Shown here one piece after another: positions 16,154-28,400 of a DNA stretch of 64,000 bases. The position numbers and the translations under genes were made by a program. Within the stretch, counting starts at the first letter, position 1. The number at the start of each line of letters is the position of its first letter. The DNA lies in assembly GCA_903913315.1 (NCBI GenBank), contig CAIWKX010000045.1:1-64000 (forward strand), read 5' to 3'. The notes beneath the pieces are model-generated. The model did not search any database. It was given only the letters and a program-made list of their open reading frames with translations, and was not told where the DNA came from. The stretch comes from an uncultured Bacteroidota bacterium (lineage in GTDB: Bacteria > Bacteroidota > Bacteroidia > Flavobacteriales > Flavobacteriaceae).

Positions 16154-17677
16154 TTATTTTACTTCTTGCATTAGTTTTTTTACTAATGGTGAAATTACTA
16201 TTAAAAGGACTCCTGCAATTAAGGCATAAAGACCAAGTTGTTTGTAACCTTCTGTGTAGGTCATTAGTATATCATAATTTGTTGCGCCAACTTTTGCTTC
16301 AGAAAGTGATGCTCCTATTAAACCCGCAACATATTGCCCATAAGCACTTGCAAGAAACCACATTCCCATCATCATTCCTTGAAGATTTTTGGTAGAAAGT
16401 TTTGTCATAATTGACAAACCAATTGGTGACAAACACATTTCGCCAAGTGTAATTACTAATAATGCTAAAGTAAAAATATTTAAAGATGTAATTCCTTGTG
16501 CATTTGCGAAAAATTTGGTTGCAAAAATCACATAATATCCTAATCCTAATAGGATAAATCCTAATCCAAACTTGATAAGTGTGTTTGGCTCAAATTTTAT
16601 AGAATTTAACCAAATCCATAATAAGCCAATAGGAACCGCAACCAAAAGTATAAAAAATGCACCTCCAGAATTGTTTACACCATTTGCATCTAAGTTCATT
16701 CCCAAAAGATTTTTATCTAAATTCTCGGCAGCAAAAATGCTTAAAGACCCTCCACTTTGCTCATAAATTCCCCAAAAAATGATTGAGAAAAGAATAAATA
16801 CTAAAGCAGCCCACAATTTTTTTCTTTCAGCTGGAGTAACTTTAGTCATTTCATAGAAAAGATAAAGCAACGTTAAAGGACCAATTGTCCACATAAAATA
16901 GTCAGTATATTCTGTTTTAGAAACCATTATTTTAATAATTGGAATTAACAAAATTGTTCCAGCATAAACTGAATATTCCATCCATTTTGCTATAGGTTTT
17001 GACTTAACTTCAGCCAATGGATGACCAGGTTGCAAACCAATTGTTCCAAGAGATCTTTGTGTAAATATAAAATTCACAAGACTGATTATCATTACTATTG
17101 CAGCTAGTCCAAATGCTACATTCCAACGTTTATCTTCTGGAATTAAATTAGCAAACATTTCTCCTTTTCCGATAGCAATACATAAATATCCACCTAAAAG
17201 TGCGCCAAGATTAATGCCTGCATAAAACAATGAAAATCCAGCATCCGTTCTAGAATCTCCAGCTTTATAAAGTTTTCCAACCATTGTTGAAATATTTGGT
17301 TTGAAAAAACCTGTGCCAATTATGGTAAACGAAATTCCTAAAAAGAAATATTGATGAGGGTCGGTTGCAAGAATTGCACTACCAGTTATCATCAATAAAC
17401 CACCCCAAAAAAGTGATTTTCTAAAACCCAATATCTTATCTGCAAAAAGCCCTCCGATAAAAGTAAATGCATATACAAAAGCTTGAGTTGCGCCGTATTG
17501 CAAATTGGCATCCGTTTTATGAAAGTTTAATTGAGAAATCATAAAAAAAACCAACATCCCTCTCATTCCGTAAAAACAAAATCGTTCCCACATTTCTGAA
17601 AAGAAAAGACTCCAAATTTGTTTTGGATATTTTCCTTCAAAATCTTGAATTTGCTCTATTGTTAAGTCTTTGCTCAT
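16154..17677 (-). CDS. POT family proton-dependent peptide transporter (copy 1)
   Basis: The 507-residue protein has 12-14 membrane helices and the POT/PTR2 signatures: E-M-W-E-R-F-C-F-Y-G-M-R-G near residue 28 (an ExxER-type motif), F-K-P-N-I-S-T-M-V-G near 125, and F-S-L-F-Y-A-G-I-N-L-G-A-L near 145. It imports di- and tripeptides with protons. A second POT gene lies directly upstream at 17754-19283, and an S9 dipeptidyl peptidase follows beyond it, suggesting a peptide-use cluster. A terminator-like palindrome separates the two POT genes, so they may be separate units. Confidence 0.94.
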   Translation of the reverse strand: MSKDLTIEQIQDFEGKYPKQIWSLFFSEMWERFCFYGMRGMLVFFMISQLNFHKTDANLQYGATQAFVYAFTFIGGLFADKILGFRKSLFWGGLLMITGSAILATDPHQYFFLGISFTIIGTGFFKPNISTMVGKLYKAGDSRTDAGFSLFYAGINLGALLGGYLCIAIGKGEMFANLIPEDKRWNVAFGLAAIVMIISLVNFIFTQRSLGTIGLQPGHPLAEVKSKPIAKWMEYSVYAGTILLIPIIKIMVSKTEYTDYFMWTIGPLTLLYLFYEMTKVTPAERKKLWAALVFILFSIIFWGIYEQSGGSLSIFAAENLDKNLLGMNLDANGVNNSGGAFFILLVAVPIGLLWIWLNSIKFEPNTLIKFGLGFILLGLGYYVIFATKFFANAQGITSLNIFTLALLVITLGEMCLSPIGLSIMTKLSTKNLQGMMMGMWFLASAYGQYVAGLIGASLSEAKVGATNYDILMTYTEGYKQLGLYALIAGVLLIVISPLVKKLMQEVK

Positions 17678-17690
17678 ATTTATTTAATTT

Positions 17691-17725
17691 AAAAAAACAA
17701 ACCTACAAGAATTCTTGTAGGTTTG
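17691..17725 (-). terminator. Perfect palindrome with T tract between the two POT genes
   Basis: Bases 17698-17725 form a 28-nt perfect palindrome centred on GAATTC. Read on the minus strand it is followed by seven T, so it should end transcription from the upstream POT gene (17754-19283). The fully symmetric stem leaves only a minimal loop. Confidence 0.75.
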
Positions 17726-17753
17726 AAAGATATAAAATATTTTTTAAAACAGA

Positions 17754-19283
17754 TTATCTATTTTCTATTTCTAAATCTACACTTTCTACATGTTCGTTGT
17801 GCATTCTTTTTTCTAACCAAGAGCTCAACACAAACAAAATGACAGCAGCAGTTCCTGACATTATAATAAACAAGATGAAAAACTCATATAAATTGGTAAT
17901 TTGAAATCCTATAAATGAAGTAGCTCCACCTTTACCATCTTCTCCACCTGGAATTAAGGCGCTTAATGTTCCAGCAAATTTATTGGCAGCAGCATTAGCC
18001 AAAAACCAAGTTCCCATCATCAATGAAGATAATCGTAAAGGAGCTAATTTTGACACCATTGACAAACCAATTGGTGATAAACATAATTCACCAATAGTAT
18101 GAATTACATATAAACCAATTAACCACCACATTGATACTTTTTCTCCAATTCCCAATCCTTTAACAGCAATGGCGATGACAACATATCCCATTGCTACTAA
18201 TCCTAAACCTATTGCCATTTTCTTTGGAGAGGATGGTTCTAATTTTCTTGCATATAAGAAGCCCCAAACTATAGTCATAATTGGCGCCAAAGAAATAACT
18301 GCTAAAGGGTTTACAGATTGAAAGTAAGAAGCAGGCATTTCCCAACCAAAAATTGTTCTTTCTGTTTGTCTTTTTGCAAATAATGTTAATGAAGCTCCAG
18401 CTTGTTCAAACGCACCCCAAAAGAAAATCACGAAGAAAGCAAGTATAAAAATCACCGTAATTCTCTGTGTTTCAATTTTCGATAAACTCTTATCACTGAA
18501 AATTAATACCGGCATAGCAACCATTGCGCCGTAAATGAAATAACTAATAATATCTACATCACTTTTGAACATTTGTTTGAAGTTCAACATAAAAAAGATA
18601 ATGGCAATTGAACCAATAATCATCCCAATACTTTTAGGATCTAATTTTTTTACTGGTAAACCAATATGTTTACCTTCTTCTGAAACAAGAAATTTTTTCT
18701 GTCCAAAAACAAAAGCCACTAAACCTAATAACATTCCAATACAAGCTGCTAAAAATCCCCATTTGTATGCCATAGACCCACAAATTAAAGGTGAAAAGAA
18801 TGCTCCAAGATTAATCCCCATATAGAAAATTGTAAAGGCACTATCAATTCTTCTGTCATTTGCAGGATATAATTGTCCAACCATTGTTGAAATATTGGGT
18901 TTGAAGAAACCATTTCCAATAATGATTACTGTTAATCCCATCCACATAATAGAAACACCACCATGTGCTCCTGCGGAAGCGCTTAAGAACATTAAAAATT
19001 GTCCTAATGCCATTAATAATCCTCCAATTACAATACTTCTTCTGTTTCCTAAAAATTTATCGCATAAATAACCTCCTAAAAGAGGAGTTAGATATACTAA
19101 TCCTGTATAACTTCCATAAATTTGAGACGCATCTGCATCATTCATTGATAATCCCACTAATTTATCAGTCATAAATAGGATAAAGATGGCTCTCATTCCA
19201 TAATAACTGAATCGTTCCCACATTTCTGTGAAGAAAAGGAAATATAGTCCTTTAGGATGTCCTGTTTTTATTTTCTCACTCAT
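17754..19283 (-). CDS. POT family proton-dependent peptide transporter (copy 2)
   Basis: The 509-residue protein has the same POT layout as its neighbour: E-M-W-E-R-F-S-Y-Y-G-M-R-A, F-K-P-N-I-S-T-M-V-G-Q-L-Y, F-T-I-F-Y-M-G-I-N-L-G-A-F and E-L-C-L-S-P-I-G-L-S-M. The two copies are clearly diverged, so the duplication is old and substrates may differ. It starts 31 nt after the stop of the S9 peptidase gene, so the protease and this transporter are probably co-transcribed: the enzyme releases dipeptides and the transporter imports them (inference). Confidence 0.94.
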   Translation of the reverse strand: MSEKIKTGHPKGLYFLFFTEMWERFSYYGMRAIFILFMTDKLVGLSMNDADASQIYGSYTGLVYLTPLLGGYLCDKFLGNRRSIVIGGLLMALGQFLMFLSASAGAHGGVSIMWMGLTVIIIGNGFFKPNISTMVGQLYPANDRRIDSAFTIFYMGINLGAFFSPLICGSMAYKWGFLAACIGMLLGLVAFVFGQKKFLVSEEGKHIGLPVKKLDPKSIGMIIGSIAIIFFMLNFKQMFKSDVDIISYFIYGAMVAMPVLIFSDKSLSKIETQRITVIFILAFFVIFFWGAFEQAGASLTLFAKRQTERTIFGWEMPASYFQSVNPLAVISLAPIMTIVWGFLYARKLEPSSPKKMAIGLGLVAMGYVVIAIAVKGLGIGEKVSMWWLIGLYVIHTIGELCLSPIGLSMVSKLAPLRLSSLMMGTWFLANAAANKFAGTLSALIPGGEDGKGGATSFIGFQITNLYEFFILFIIMSGTAAVILFVLSSWLEKRMHNEHVESVDLEIENR

Positions 19284-19314
19284 TTTAAATTGTTTTAGTT
19301 TGTATTTAGTTTGT

Positions 19315-21483
19315 TTATAGTTTCTCTTTAATAAAATTGGTCATTTTGTTAAACAACTGAATTCTGGTTTTACCACCATATATTCCGTGGTTTTTATCTG
19401 GATAAACCGCCCAATCAAATTGTTTATTGGCTTGAACTAATGCTTCTATAAATTGCATTGAGTTTTGAAAATGTACATTATCATCAGCCGTTCCATGAAT
19501 CAAAAGGAAATTACCTTTTAATTTACTAGCAAAATTTATTGGCGAATTATTATCATATCCATTGGCATTTTCTTGTGGTGTCTGCATATAACGCTCGGTG
19601 TAAATGCTATCATAGAATCTCCAATTGGTAACAGGTGCAACGGCAATAGCCATTTTAAATACATCGGCCCCTTTTAAAATACAATTACTTGCCATAAATC
19701 CGCCAAATGACCAGCCAAATATACCAATTCTAGTTTTATCTACATAACTATAATTCCCGATTACTTTAGCGGCATCAATTTGATCTTCTACTTCATATTT
19801 TCCTAATTCTTTTTGTGTCAATTTTTTGAAAGCAGCTCCTTTAAAACCTGTTCCTCTCCCATCCACACAAACAGTGATGTATCCTTGTTGCGATAACATC
19901 ATAAACCAATAATCATTAGTATCTAACCAATCTTTAGCTACTTGTTGAGAACCTGGTCCAGAATATTGATACATAAATACTGGGTATTTTTTAGTAGCAT
20001 CAAAATCTTTTGGTTTAATCATCCAAGCGTTCAATTTGTTTCCTTTTTCAGTAGTCAATTCAAAGAATTCTTTGATTGGTAAATTGTACTTTTTTAATTT
20101 ATCTACTAATTCAGTATTGTCAACAATTGCCTGAATTTGCTTTCCGTCTTTTGAAGCATTTAAAGTATAAGTAGGAGGGACTGTCGGACAAGAATAGGTA
20201 TTAATAAAATAATCGTAATTTGGACTGAAAGTTGCCGAATTCGTGCCTACTTGTTGCGATAGTTTTATTTTGTTTTTTCCGTCTAAACTAATTTTATAAA
20301 CATCTCTAACAGTGGAACCATTTTCAGTTGATTGATAGTAAACTGTTTTCGTTTTCTCGTCAAAACCATAATAGGAAGTTACTTCCCAATTACCTTTTGT
20401 GACTTGGTTTTTTAACTTCCCTGTTTTATCATATAAATAAATATGGTTGTAACCATCTTTTTCAGAAGTCCAGATATAACTATTGTCTTTCAAAAAAGTT
20501 AAGTTATCGGTTACATCAATATAAGCAGCATCTTTTTCATTCATGACTACTTTTGCTACGCCAGAAGTTCCATCTACAAAAATCAAATCTAAATTGTCTT
20601 GGTGACGGTTCAATAATTGTGCACAAAGTACATTGGCATCGTTTGTCCATTTCATTCTAGCAATATAAAAATCAGAATAATTACCTAAACGAATTGCCTT
20701 TGAAGTAGCACCCACGACATCATAAACGAACAAAGAAGCCACAGCATTTTTTTCTCCAGCTTTAGGATATTTAAATGTTTCAACGGTTGGATATAAATCT
20801 TGATGATAAATATTCATAGAAAATTCAGGTACTTCACTTTCATCAAAACGGATGTAGGCTAACTTTTTACTATCAGCACTCCAATCAAAAGCTCTTACAA
20901 AAGCAAACTCTTCTTCATATACCCAATCCGTGATTCCGTTGATGATGGCGTTTTTCTTTCCGTCAGTAGTAACTTGAGTAGTTTTTTTGGAAGTTAAATC
21001 ATAAACATACAGGTTGTTTGTTTTAGCATAAGCAATTTTAGTTCCATCAGGAGAGAAGGTTGGCTCTTGAACTTGTTCAAATAATTTGGTTGTTTGTTTG
21101 GTTACGGTATTATACAAATAATAATCAGCAGTAAAAGAATGACGAAAAATTTGATTGGTTTTATTTGCAATCAAAATCTGTTTTTCATCTTTACTGAAGG
21201 TATAACTATCAATTCCTTCTGATAAGGAAGCAATGTTTTTAGTATCAATTAAAGTAGCAACTTTTTTAAGAGTAGCATAATCATATAAATCAATTTGTTG
21301 ACTTCTGCTGGTTCTATCAGAGTTTAAAACGGTATATTGATTGGTGTTTTTTAAGGCTTGAAGTTCATCCATTCCTTTAGCTCGGAATGCTCCAGTATAG
21401 ATATCTTCAATTGTTATTTTTTGTTGTGCAACTACTGAAAAAGTAGTGAGTAGTAACAATGTAATAAATTTTATTGACTTCAT
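19315..21483 (-). CDS. S9 family peptidase, dipeptidyl-peptidase IV type
   Basis: The 722-residue protein has a signal peptide (ending T-F-S-V-V-A-Q-Q), an N-terminal eight-bladed propeller (about residues 60-470) and a C-terminal alpha/beta hydrolase. The nucleophile elbow is G-W-S-F-G-G near residue 600, followed by the acid in H-G-T-A-D-D-N-V and the catalytic His in Y-P-D-K-N-H-G-I. The propeller carries the D-W-V-Y-E-E-E-F motif, whose Glu pair binds the substrate N-terminus in DPP IV enzymes. It should remove X-Pro or X-Ala dipeptides in the periplasm. The ATG at 21510 adds nine residues before the signal peptide; I prefer the ATG at 21481-21483. Confidence 0.93.
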   Translation of the reverse strand: MKSIKFITLLLLTTFSVVAQQKITIEDIYTGAFRAKGMDELQALKNTNQYTVLNSDRTSRSQQIDLYDYATLKKVATLIDTKNIASLSEGIDSYTFSKDEKQILIANKTNQIFRHSFTADYYLYNTVTKQTTKLFEQVQEPTFSPDGTKIAYAKTNNLYVYDLTSKKTTQVTTDGKKNAIINGITDWVYEEEFAFVRAFDWSADSKKLAYIRFDESEVPEFSMNIYHQDLYPTVETFKYPKAGEKNAVASLFVYDVVGATSKAIRLGNYSDFYIARMKWTNDANVLCAQLLNRHQDNLDLIFVDGTSGVAKVVMNEKDAAYIDVTDNLTFLKDNSYIWTSEKDGYNHIYLYDKTGKLKNQVTKGNWEVTSYYGFDEKTKTVYYQSTENGSTVRDVYKISLDGKNKIKLSQQVGTNSATFSPNYDYFINTYSCPTVPPTYTLNASKDGKQIQAIVDNTELVDKLKKYNLPIKEFFELTTEKGNKLNAWMIKPKDFDATKKYPVFMYQYSGPGSQQVAKDWLDTNDYWFMMLSQQGYITVCVDGRGTGFKGAAFKKLTQKELGKYEVEDQIDAAKVIGNYSYVDKTRIGIFGWSFGGFMASNCILKGADVFKMAIAVAPVTNWRFYDSIYTERYMQTPQENANGYDNNSPINFASKLKGNFLLIHGTADDNVHFQNSMQFIEALVQANKQFDWAVYPDKNHGIYGGKTRIQLFNKMTNFIKEKL

Positions 21484-21612
21484 TTTTTTAGTAATTAAAT
21501 AAGAGCTCAATTTTAGTGAAAAATTTGCAAATAATAGCCGTTTATTGTTAGAAATAATATTTTGTATGGGGAATGAAAATTAGATTAAGTACTAGAAACG
21601 ATAGAAGGAAAT

Positions 21613-21650
21613 AAAAAAACCGTCTCAATTTTAATTTTGAGACGGTTTTC
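21613..21650 (-). terminator. Terminator overlapping the vanZ-like stop codon
   Basis: A 13-bp stem (AAAACCGTCTCAA / TTGAGACGGTTTT) encloses the stop codon of the vanZ-like gene in its loop. On the minus strand it is followed by a T tract. It ends the gcvH-vanZ unit. Confidence 0.8.
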
Positions 21651-22014
21651 TTTTACTATATTTAATAAATGAAGTAATAAAAAATAAACCCGTTATGGCT
21701 CCAATTGAATTGGCAACGGCATCCATCACTTCTGGAGTTCGTGTTTTTGTAAAACCTTGACAAATCTCCATTAAGATTCCATATCCTATGGCAGACAGCA
21801 CAACGATTAAATTTGTTTTTTTAGAAATATGTATTCCTTTTGTAACTAAAAACCAAAGTACGACAAAAACAAAGTAGAATGTAAAATGTACATATTTGTC
21901 TTTGTTAGGTATTTTAATCGTACTTCCAATATTCCCTAAGCTAATTAAACTTAAAACTGTAATCATTACAGTCCAAAGAATAGCCAATAGAAGATATGTT
22001 TTTTTATTAAGCAC
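21631..22014 (-). CDS. VanZ family small membrane protein
   Basis: The 127-residue protein has four hydrophobic segments and the VanZ-like features D-K-Y-V-H-F-T-F-Y near residue 40 (the conserved DK.xHf motif) and [14 protein letters not shown] near residue 80 with E-Q and R[14 protein letters not shown] (R.PEx.D...N..G). VanZ confers low-level teicoplanin resistance in enterococci, but most members have unknown roles. Its start lies 8 nt inside gcvH, so its expression is probably translationally coupled to the glycine cleavage H protein. Confidence 0.88.
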   Translation of the reverse strand: MLNKKTYLLLAILWTVMITVLSLISLGNIGSTIKIPNKDKYVHFTFYFVFVVLWFLVTKGIHISKKTNLIVVLSAIGYGILMEICQGFTKTRTPEVMDAVANSIGAITGLFFITSFIKYSKRKPSQN

Positions 22015-22387
22015 CTATTAAATTTCCGTAAGCTTCATGGCTCAATAATTCATCCCATTGAGAAAGATCAGACACTTTTACTTTTACCATCCAACCTTTA
22101 CCATAAGGATCAGAGTTAACGGTTTCTGGGTTGCGTTCTAAATCTTCATTAAACTCGATGATTTCTCCGGACATTGGTAAGAATAAATCGGATACAGTTT
22201 TTACTGCTTCAACGGTTCCGAAAACTTCATCTTTATCTAAAGTTTGGTCTAAAGTTTCTACTTCAACATAAACGATATCTCCAAGTTCGCTTTGTGCAAA
22301 ATCTGTAATTCCGATTGTAGCTATTTCCCCGTCAATTGAAACCCATTCGTGGTCTTTAGTGTATTTTAAATTAGTTGGTATATTCAT
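22007..22387 (-). CDS. gcvH: Glycine cleavage system H protein
   Basis: The 126-residue lipoyl carrier has the typical start K-Y-T-K-D-H-E-W-V, the segment [16 protein letters not shown] and the lipoylation site [11 protein letters not shown], with Lys63 as the acceptor. It shuttles the aminomethyl group among GcvP, GcvT and GcvL; none of those partners is in the window. A TACATTTG box on the minus strand (plus 22413-22420) lies 26 nt upstream of the start and is a probable -7 element. It forms a two-gene unit with the vanZ-like gene. Confidence 0.96.
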   Translation of the reverse strand: MNIPTNLKYTKDHEWVSIDGEIATIGITDFAQSELGDIVYVEVETLDQTLDKDEVFGTVEAVKTVSDLFLPMSGEIIEFNEDLERNPETVNSDPYGKGWMVKVKVSDLSQWDELLSHEAYGNLIGA

Positions 22388-22464
22388 TTGTTTGTGTGTT
22401 TTAAATTCGGGTCAAATGTATTGTTTATTCTTAAATCTATAAAAGGATTCTATTATAATTTTCA

Positions 22465-25400
22465 TTAATTTCCAAAGCGATATCGCAATGTAAATCCACC
22501 TTGAATATTTGTCATTGGAAATGATGTAGAAATTACAGCTTTGGAGAAAGAATGATTATAATATAGAATAATCGTTAAGTTCTTACTTAAGGCATAATCA
22601 GCAGATAATTTACCTGTATAAATGTTTTGACCTCCGCCTAATTGGTTGTTATCATAATCTAAATAACGAACTATAGTTTTGTTATTACGATAAGAGAAAT
22701 CAATTTTTAAGTTAATATCACTTTTAATGATTCCAGTAGGACTATCAGCTAGTTTACTAGAAAAAATTACGTCTTTAAATCGATATCCGGTTCCAATTAC
22801 ATACTCAATTCCTTTTACTTCTGTCAGTAAATTATTGTCAAAACTTAATGACAATGCTCTATCTTTTTTAATTTCAGCAAGAAGTTTGAAAGAGCTTTTT
22901 GTTTCTAAATCTATCTTAATTAATGGATTAAATTGTTCCACTAGATTGACATTTCCTATAATAGTTTGGCTATAAAAATTTCCATTAAGAGGATTAATTT
23001 CATTGGCATGTTGATTATAATCTAAATTAGAACGGAATGAGTTGATCGTATAAGAAGCCATATAGGCGTGTTGTATAGAGAAACGCTTAAATTTATCTTT
23101 AAAAAATTGATAACGCATCAATCCTGTATATTTTACATTCCAGTTTGGAATAGGAATATTTCTAAAAAGCCCTAATGAAACACTTGAAGCACTAGTGCCC
23201 GTGTAGGCTGACAAAAATGCAGGTAATAATACTTCTTGTTTGTCTTTACCAAAACCAGTTGGAAATCCGTCAGCATCTAATGAATAGTGAGCACCATTAT
23301 AATAATTTTGAGCCAATCTATTTGCAATAGTTAACCTATTATTTCTAAAATCGTCAAAAGCAGAAGAACTAAATTCATCGCTATGTTTAAAGGCCGTTGA
23401 AATTAATAGGGTTGAAATGGCAAAGTTACCCGTGTCATAAGGGGATAAAGAATTATATTGCCCATTAGTTACATTATATTGTTCAGAATAATTATCCGCA
23501 TAAGTTCTTTTACCATTTAAATCAATTTTAAAATCTGGAAATAATTCCATATTGGCTGTAAAATCTAGAGTTCTGGTGATGGTATGTAAATAATTTTGAT
23601 TAAAATCAGGATAATTCGTTAACCATCCTCTCTCAGCTGCCGCAAAACGGATATCATCTTGCGCACCGAAACCAAAACCAAGTGATGGTTTTGCACTTCC
23701 AAAAAATCCAACACTAGGTAGGAATCCAGGTAAAGAGGTGCCTTCGTTTTGAGTATAATTTAATTGAAGATTTTTAAGACTGGTAACAATACCAATCAAC
23801 CCGTTTAAAAATGGATTAACATCTTTTATAGGTGCTGCTTTTTCACTGTTGATTTTCTCGCCAGGTTTAGGTGGACCCACTGGAGCAGTTTTTGCTGGTT
23901 TTTTAGTTTTGGAAAGTCCAATATATTTGTAAAAAGCGTCCATATTCAATTGAGTATTCAATTTATGAGCACCCGAATTTTGAATGGAGTTTCCTAAGTT
24001 ATATGTAATACCATCATCTCCAACGGCAGAAGATAAAGCAGTTGATGCACGTTGCCAACTATATGTTCCAATATAAGTATAGTTAGATTTAACAAAACTC
24101 AAAAAGGGAAGTTTATTGATAGGTAATTCATAATTTACAGTAATCTGCTGATTGTGCTGATTTGGGATTCCTGGATTCCAATAGTCTGTCCAAATAGTAT
24201 AAGTGTTATCAGGGACATTGTTTTCATTCATGTAATTTTTAACAATGTTATTTGAAGTTGCATTAAAGTTAATTTTTAAAGCTTTAGTTAGATTATAATT
24301 GAATCCATATTGATAATTGAACAAGAAGTTTCGCTGGTATAAAGCATCTAATCCTATACCTTCCACATCAATCAATCTGAATTGCTGTCTATTAAACTGT
24401 CTTGAAATATTTGAACTAAAAGTGACATTGGTAGGAACATAGTTAAAATTAAAGTCACTTAACAATTTCCAATAACTACTTTTCTTAAATCTTTTTACTT
24501 GTTTAAAAGGTTCAATAGGTTTCGCCTTAAAAGCAAATGCATAATCAGCTGTTGTGGTTACTTTTTGATCAATATAATTTTCAAGTTCATAGTTATGTTT
24601 ATCTACTTGATTATAAGTGCAAGATAACGTTAGATTTTCAAGGTCATAAAAATGAGGTATAGCTTTTTCAGCTCTTTGTTTTTTCATTCCTATGAAATTA
24701 ATACTTTTTCTTTTTGTATAATCGATCGCTCTATCTTTTAAATTTTTCTTTGATGCGGCATCTGTAGTTTCATTAATCAATTGTTTTAATTCAATATCTT
24801 GATTAAATGGATCATATTTAGGGGTAATAAATTCTTCTCCCACGCTATAATTGAAAGGTAAATTAACTCCCCATTTTTTAGGTAATAATTTACCTAAACT
24901 CATATTGGAAACAATATTGTATTGTAAATCGTCTTCCATGCTCCTCTGCTGAGGTCCCTGCTCTAAAGTCCCAAATCCAATAGTACTCATTTTTCCAGTA
25001 GCTGAAACCGTTGCGAAATCGGCAAAATTTCCATCCATATTAGCCACAGCAGCCATCCCTCCTGAATTATCCATTTCAGAAAGTCGCAATTCATCAAACC
25101 AAGCTTCACCTTTTAATCTTCTTGGCATCAAAGGGTGTTGAGGTGTATTTAATACATTGGTTTGATTTTTTAAACCAAGCATTAAAGTTCTTACTAGTCC
25201 GAAATTAGGATTTCCTCTTATCCCAAATCGAAGTTTATTTACTTTATTTATAGCAGTTGGATCTAAATCTTCCTCATTCATCCAAAAAATTTCCCCAGGA
25301 GAAGTGTAAACATGGCTCATTGCCAAAACTTTTAATTTAGTTAAAAGTGCTAAAGAAATATCCATTTGATTGGCATCAGGCCAAACACCATTTGGAGTAT

Positions 25401-28400
25401 TATTTCCATATTGAGTAGTCTTTAAAGGAATTTCAACTTGATAGAAATTGTCAACAAAATCACCTCCAAAACGCATAAAGGCTACCATTTCATTATCTTG
25501 TAATGGATTGTTGTCAACGGGTGGAGCTAAAGCTTCTGCGTGTAAAAACATTCTCAATTTTTTGTATTGGCGCATGTCTATACTTTCGTTTTTGAATACA
25601 GCTCGTGAATCTCCTGGTTCTAAACCATAATCGGTCAAGGTACCAACTCTAATAGATAATGATTGTTCGTTTTGAGGAATTAGAGTATTATTATTATATA
25701 GTTGTTCTAAAGTTACTCCAGGAGGTAGTACATAATTAATTGGGGATCTACTTCCGTTTTCTTGAATATTTACCGCAAATGAATCATAGTCTGTATTATC
25801 ATCTGTTGGATCAGTATCATTAGGGTCAAGAGTTAAATTGTATTTAATCCAATCACCGCGTACTAAATCTAAAGAACCAAAACGAACCGTCATTTGATCA
25901 GAAAATTTAGTCATAAACATTCTCATAAAACTTATTGAACGGAAATCGGAAATTCCACCAATAATATTATTTGGTTGGTTGATTGGAATTTTAAATTGAA
26001 TCCATCTAGCATTTGTAGTTGATCCATTCGGAAGGGTTACTTGTGTTGGCAAAATGCTAGTAATATAATTATTGCCAACACTAGCTAAATCGGCAGGGCT
26101 AACTTTAATGCTATATTCATAATATGCATTAATAGTACTCATTGTGTTATCTCTATTAATATCTTCAACATCGGGAATTGTAGTGGATCCTCTATTGGTA
26201 TCAGATACATTAATAGGTGAATTTCCTTCTGTTCCATTATAGTTTTTATATCGGTCAAAGATACTTCCGGTAGTATTTAAAAAATAGGTATAATCGTCTG
26301 CTGCAGGGTCAGCAAAAGAGGCGAACGCAGGATATTTTGCTGCTTCTTGTGCATCATTTAATCCATTTAATCCAACATCTTGAGAAGTTCTATTGTTTGG
26401 ATCGGAGTCAAAAGCATAAATTAAAGATTGTGAAGCAGGAACATTTCCCCAAATAGTAGGAGTTCCTAAAGTTTGATTATTGCCAACCCCGTTTTCATAA
26501 AATTTATTACCATCTTGAAGAATATCTTCTGATATTTGTCCCAAATCAAAATAGATTCTTCCAGTATTTGTAGTAGCAGGTAAATTTGGATTGCCTGCAT
26601 CAGTATATGGATCCATCATCCAAAATTGAATGTATTCTACATTGGCTTGTTCGAAATCAGTTGTATTTAGAGCACGTACTATCCCTCCAAAACTATCTGT
26701 AGGACTAGGTAAAGTACCATTTGCAGCAGACGCTGGATTAAAATTGTATGGTCCACGTTCTTTTGGAAAATAAGTTAAATCTAACGTATTCACTACCTGT
26801 GATTGCCCTGCTGGAATGACCACTGAAGGATAAAGTTCAGTGCTAAATACCCTTCTGGTAGAATTATAAGATAAATCTTGGTCAGTCATTCCTGATGGCA
26901 ATTGAGTATAAAAAATAGGGTCAATAGTATACCATGCTAATTTGGCTCTTTTGAAGCCGTAATCTAATCCATTAGAAGCGGCTCCAAAATCTTGATAATC
27001 TGTCGGAGTACCAGTTGTTGGTTTTACAGGAGTAGAACTTAAAAACCAAGAATAGGGTGATTTCATGTCCATATTGGTTTGTGAACCTTCAAAATCTTCT
27101 ACATAAACGGTAGATTCTCCATTGAATTGATCTGCTTTAGGTGTGCCAGGTTTTAAATAAGCTACTTCTCCTCGAAATGAAAAATTTGAGGGAACATCCG
27201 TATCCATATTTGGCAATTTGTTTACCAAACGAGTAAAGAAGGGAACTTGTGTAGAATAACTAGTATTTAATCCATAAATTGTATTGTTAACCGATTCATG
27301 GCCATATGTAGTTTTTTGTGTATATGGACGTTCAGACAGTTTTAACATAGTCGCACCCACAAGAAATTTATCTGTAAATTTATGTTCAGCATTAAATCCA
27401 TAAAAACGTTTGGTTTGTTGCCCAAATGTAGAGTTGTTTTCTACCGACACAACTATTGGAGTATTTGAGGCTGACAAAGCAGGGTCAAGAATTTGTACTC
27501 TACCGGCCTGATAATTTACGGTGTAATCTACACCCTCAATTAATTTTCTCCCTCCAGCAGTTACTGAAACCGAACCTTTTGGTACATTAAATGCTCCAAG
27601 TGGAATTCCATCCCCTCCTGAAGATTTGAAAGTTCCTCTTAATTCAAACTTGTTCTTCTGACTGTCTTGTAATGCAGCTGTTTGTGAAGTTTTATATAAA
27701 CTAGTGTACACATATTTCAACTGATTTTCATTATAAGGTGGAGTCGGGTTTAGATAATCATCATAGTTTTCTAACGGACTATTTCTTAATTTTTCAAATA
27801 AATGTCTTCCAAAAGGCTCTGCCGATGTAAAGATTATTCTTCCGTTTTGTTGGTCAACAGTAAGTCCAGGTAAAAAATCAAAAAAACCATCACCATCTTG
27901 TTGTGGGTCATTACTAAAGTTTAATCGGTCTAAATCAAATACTCGTAATAAAGGAGTTTCTTCAACACCTAAAGGAAGAGCGGGCGCAGTTGTACTCGCT
28001 TTTGTAATATAATTTAATGGTGCAGGGTCGCTATATAGAATGTTGAATTTAAAATCTTCTTTTTGCATTTGAAAACCACTCGGAATTTGATAAATGTTTT
28101 TCATCATTAATCCCCAAACTGGTTTTGTAACATCAGTTAAACTACTTTTAAGTAATTTTAAAACTAAGGATTGTGTTGTTGGAACTCCAGTGGCACTTAC
28201 TTGAGTAGCCGTAACACCATCTGTCCCAAATTCACCCACTTGATAGACTTGGTCTCCAATAGTATATTGATAAGCTACTGCTAGAATTTCATCACTAGTC
28301 AAACGTTGTTGCAACGAGATATACCCTAATTGCGCATTATAAGTGAATTCATTTGGAAGTAATTTTCTAGCGTTTTCTAATTTAGAATAATCTGCTCCTT

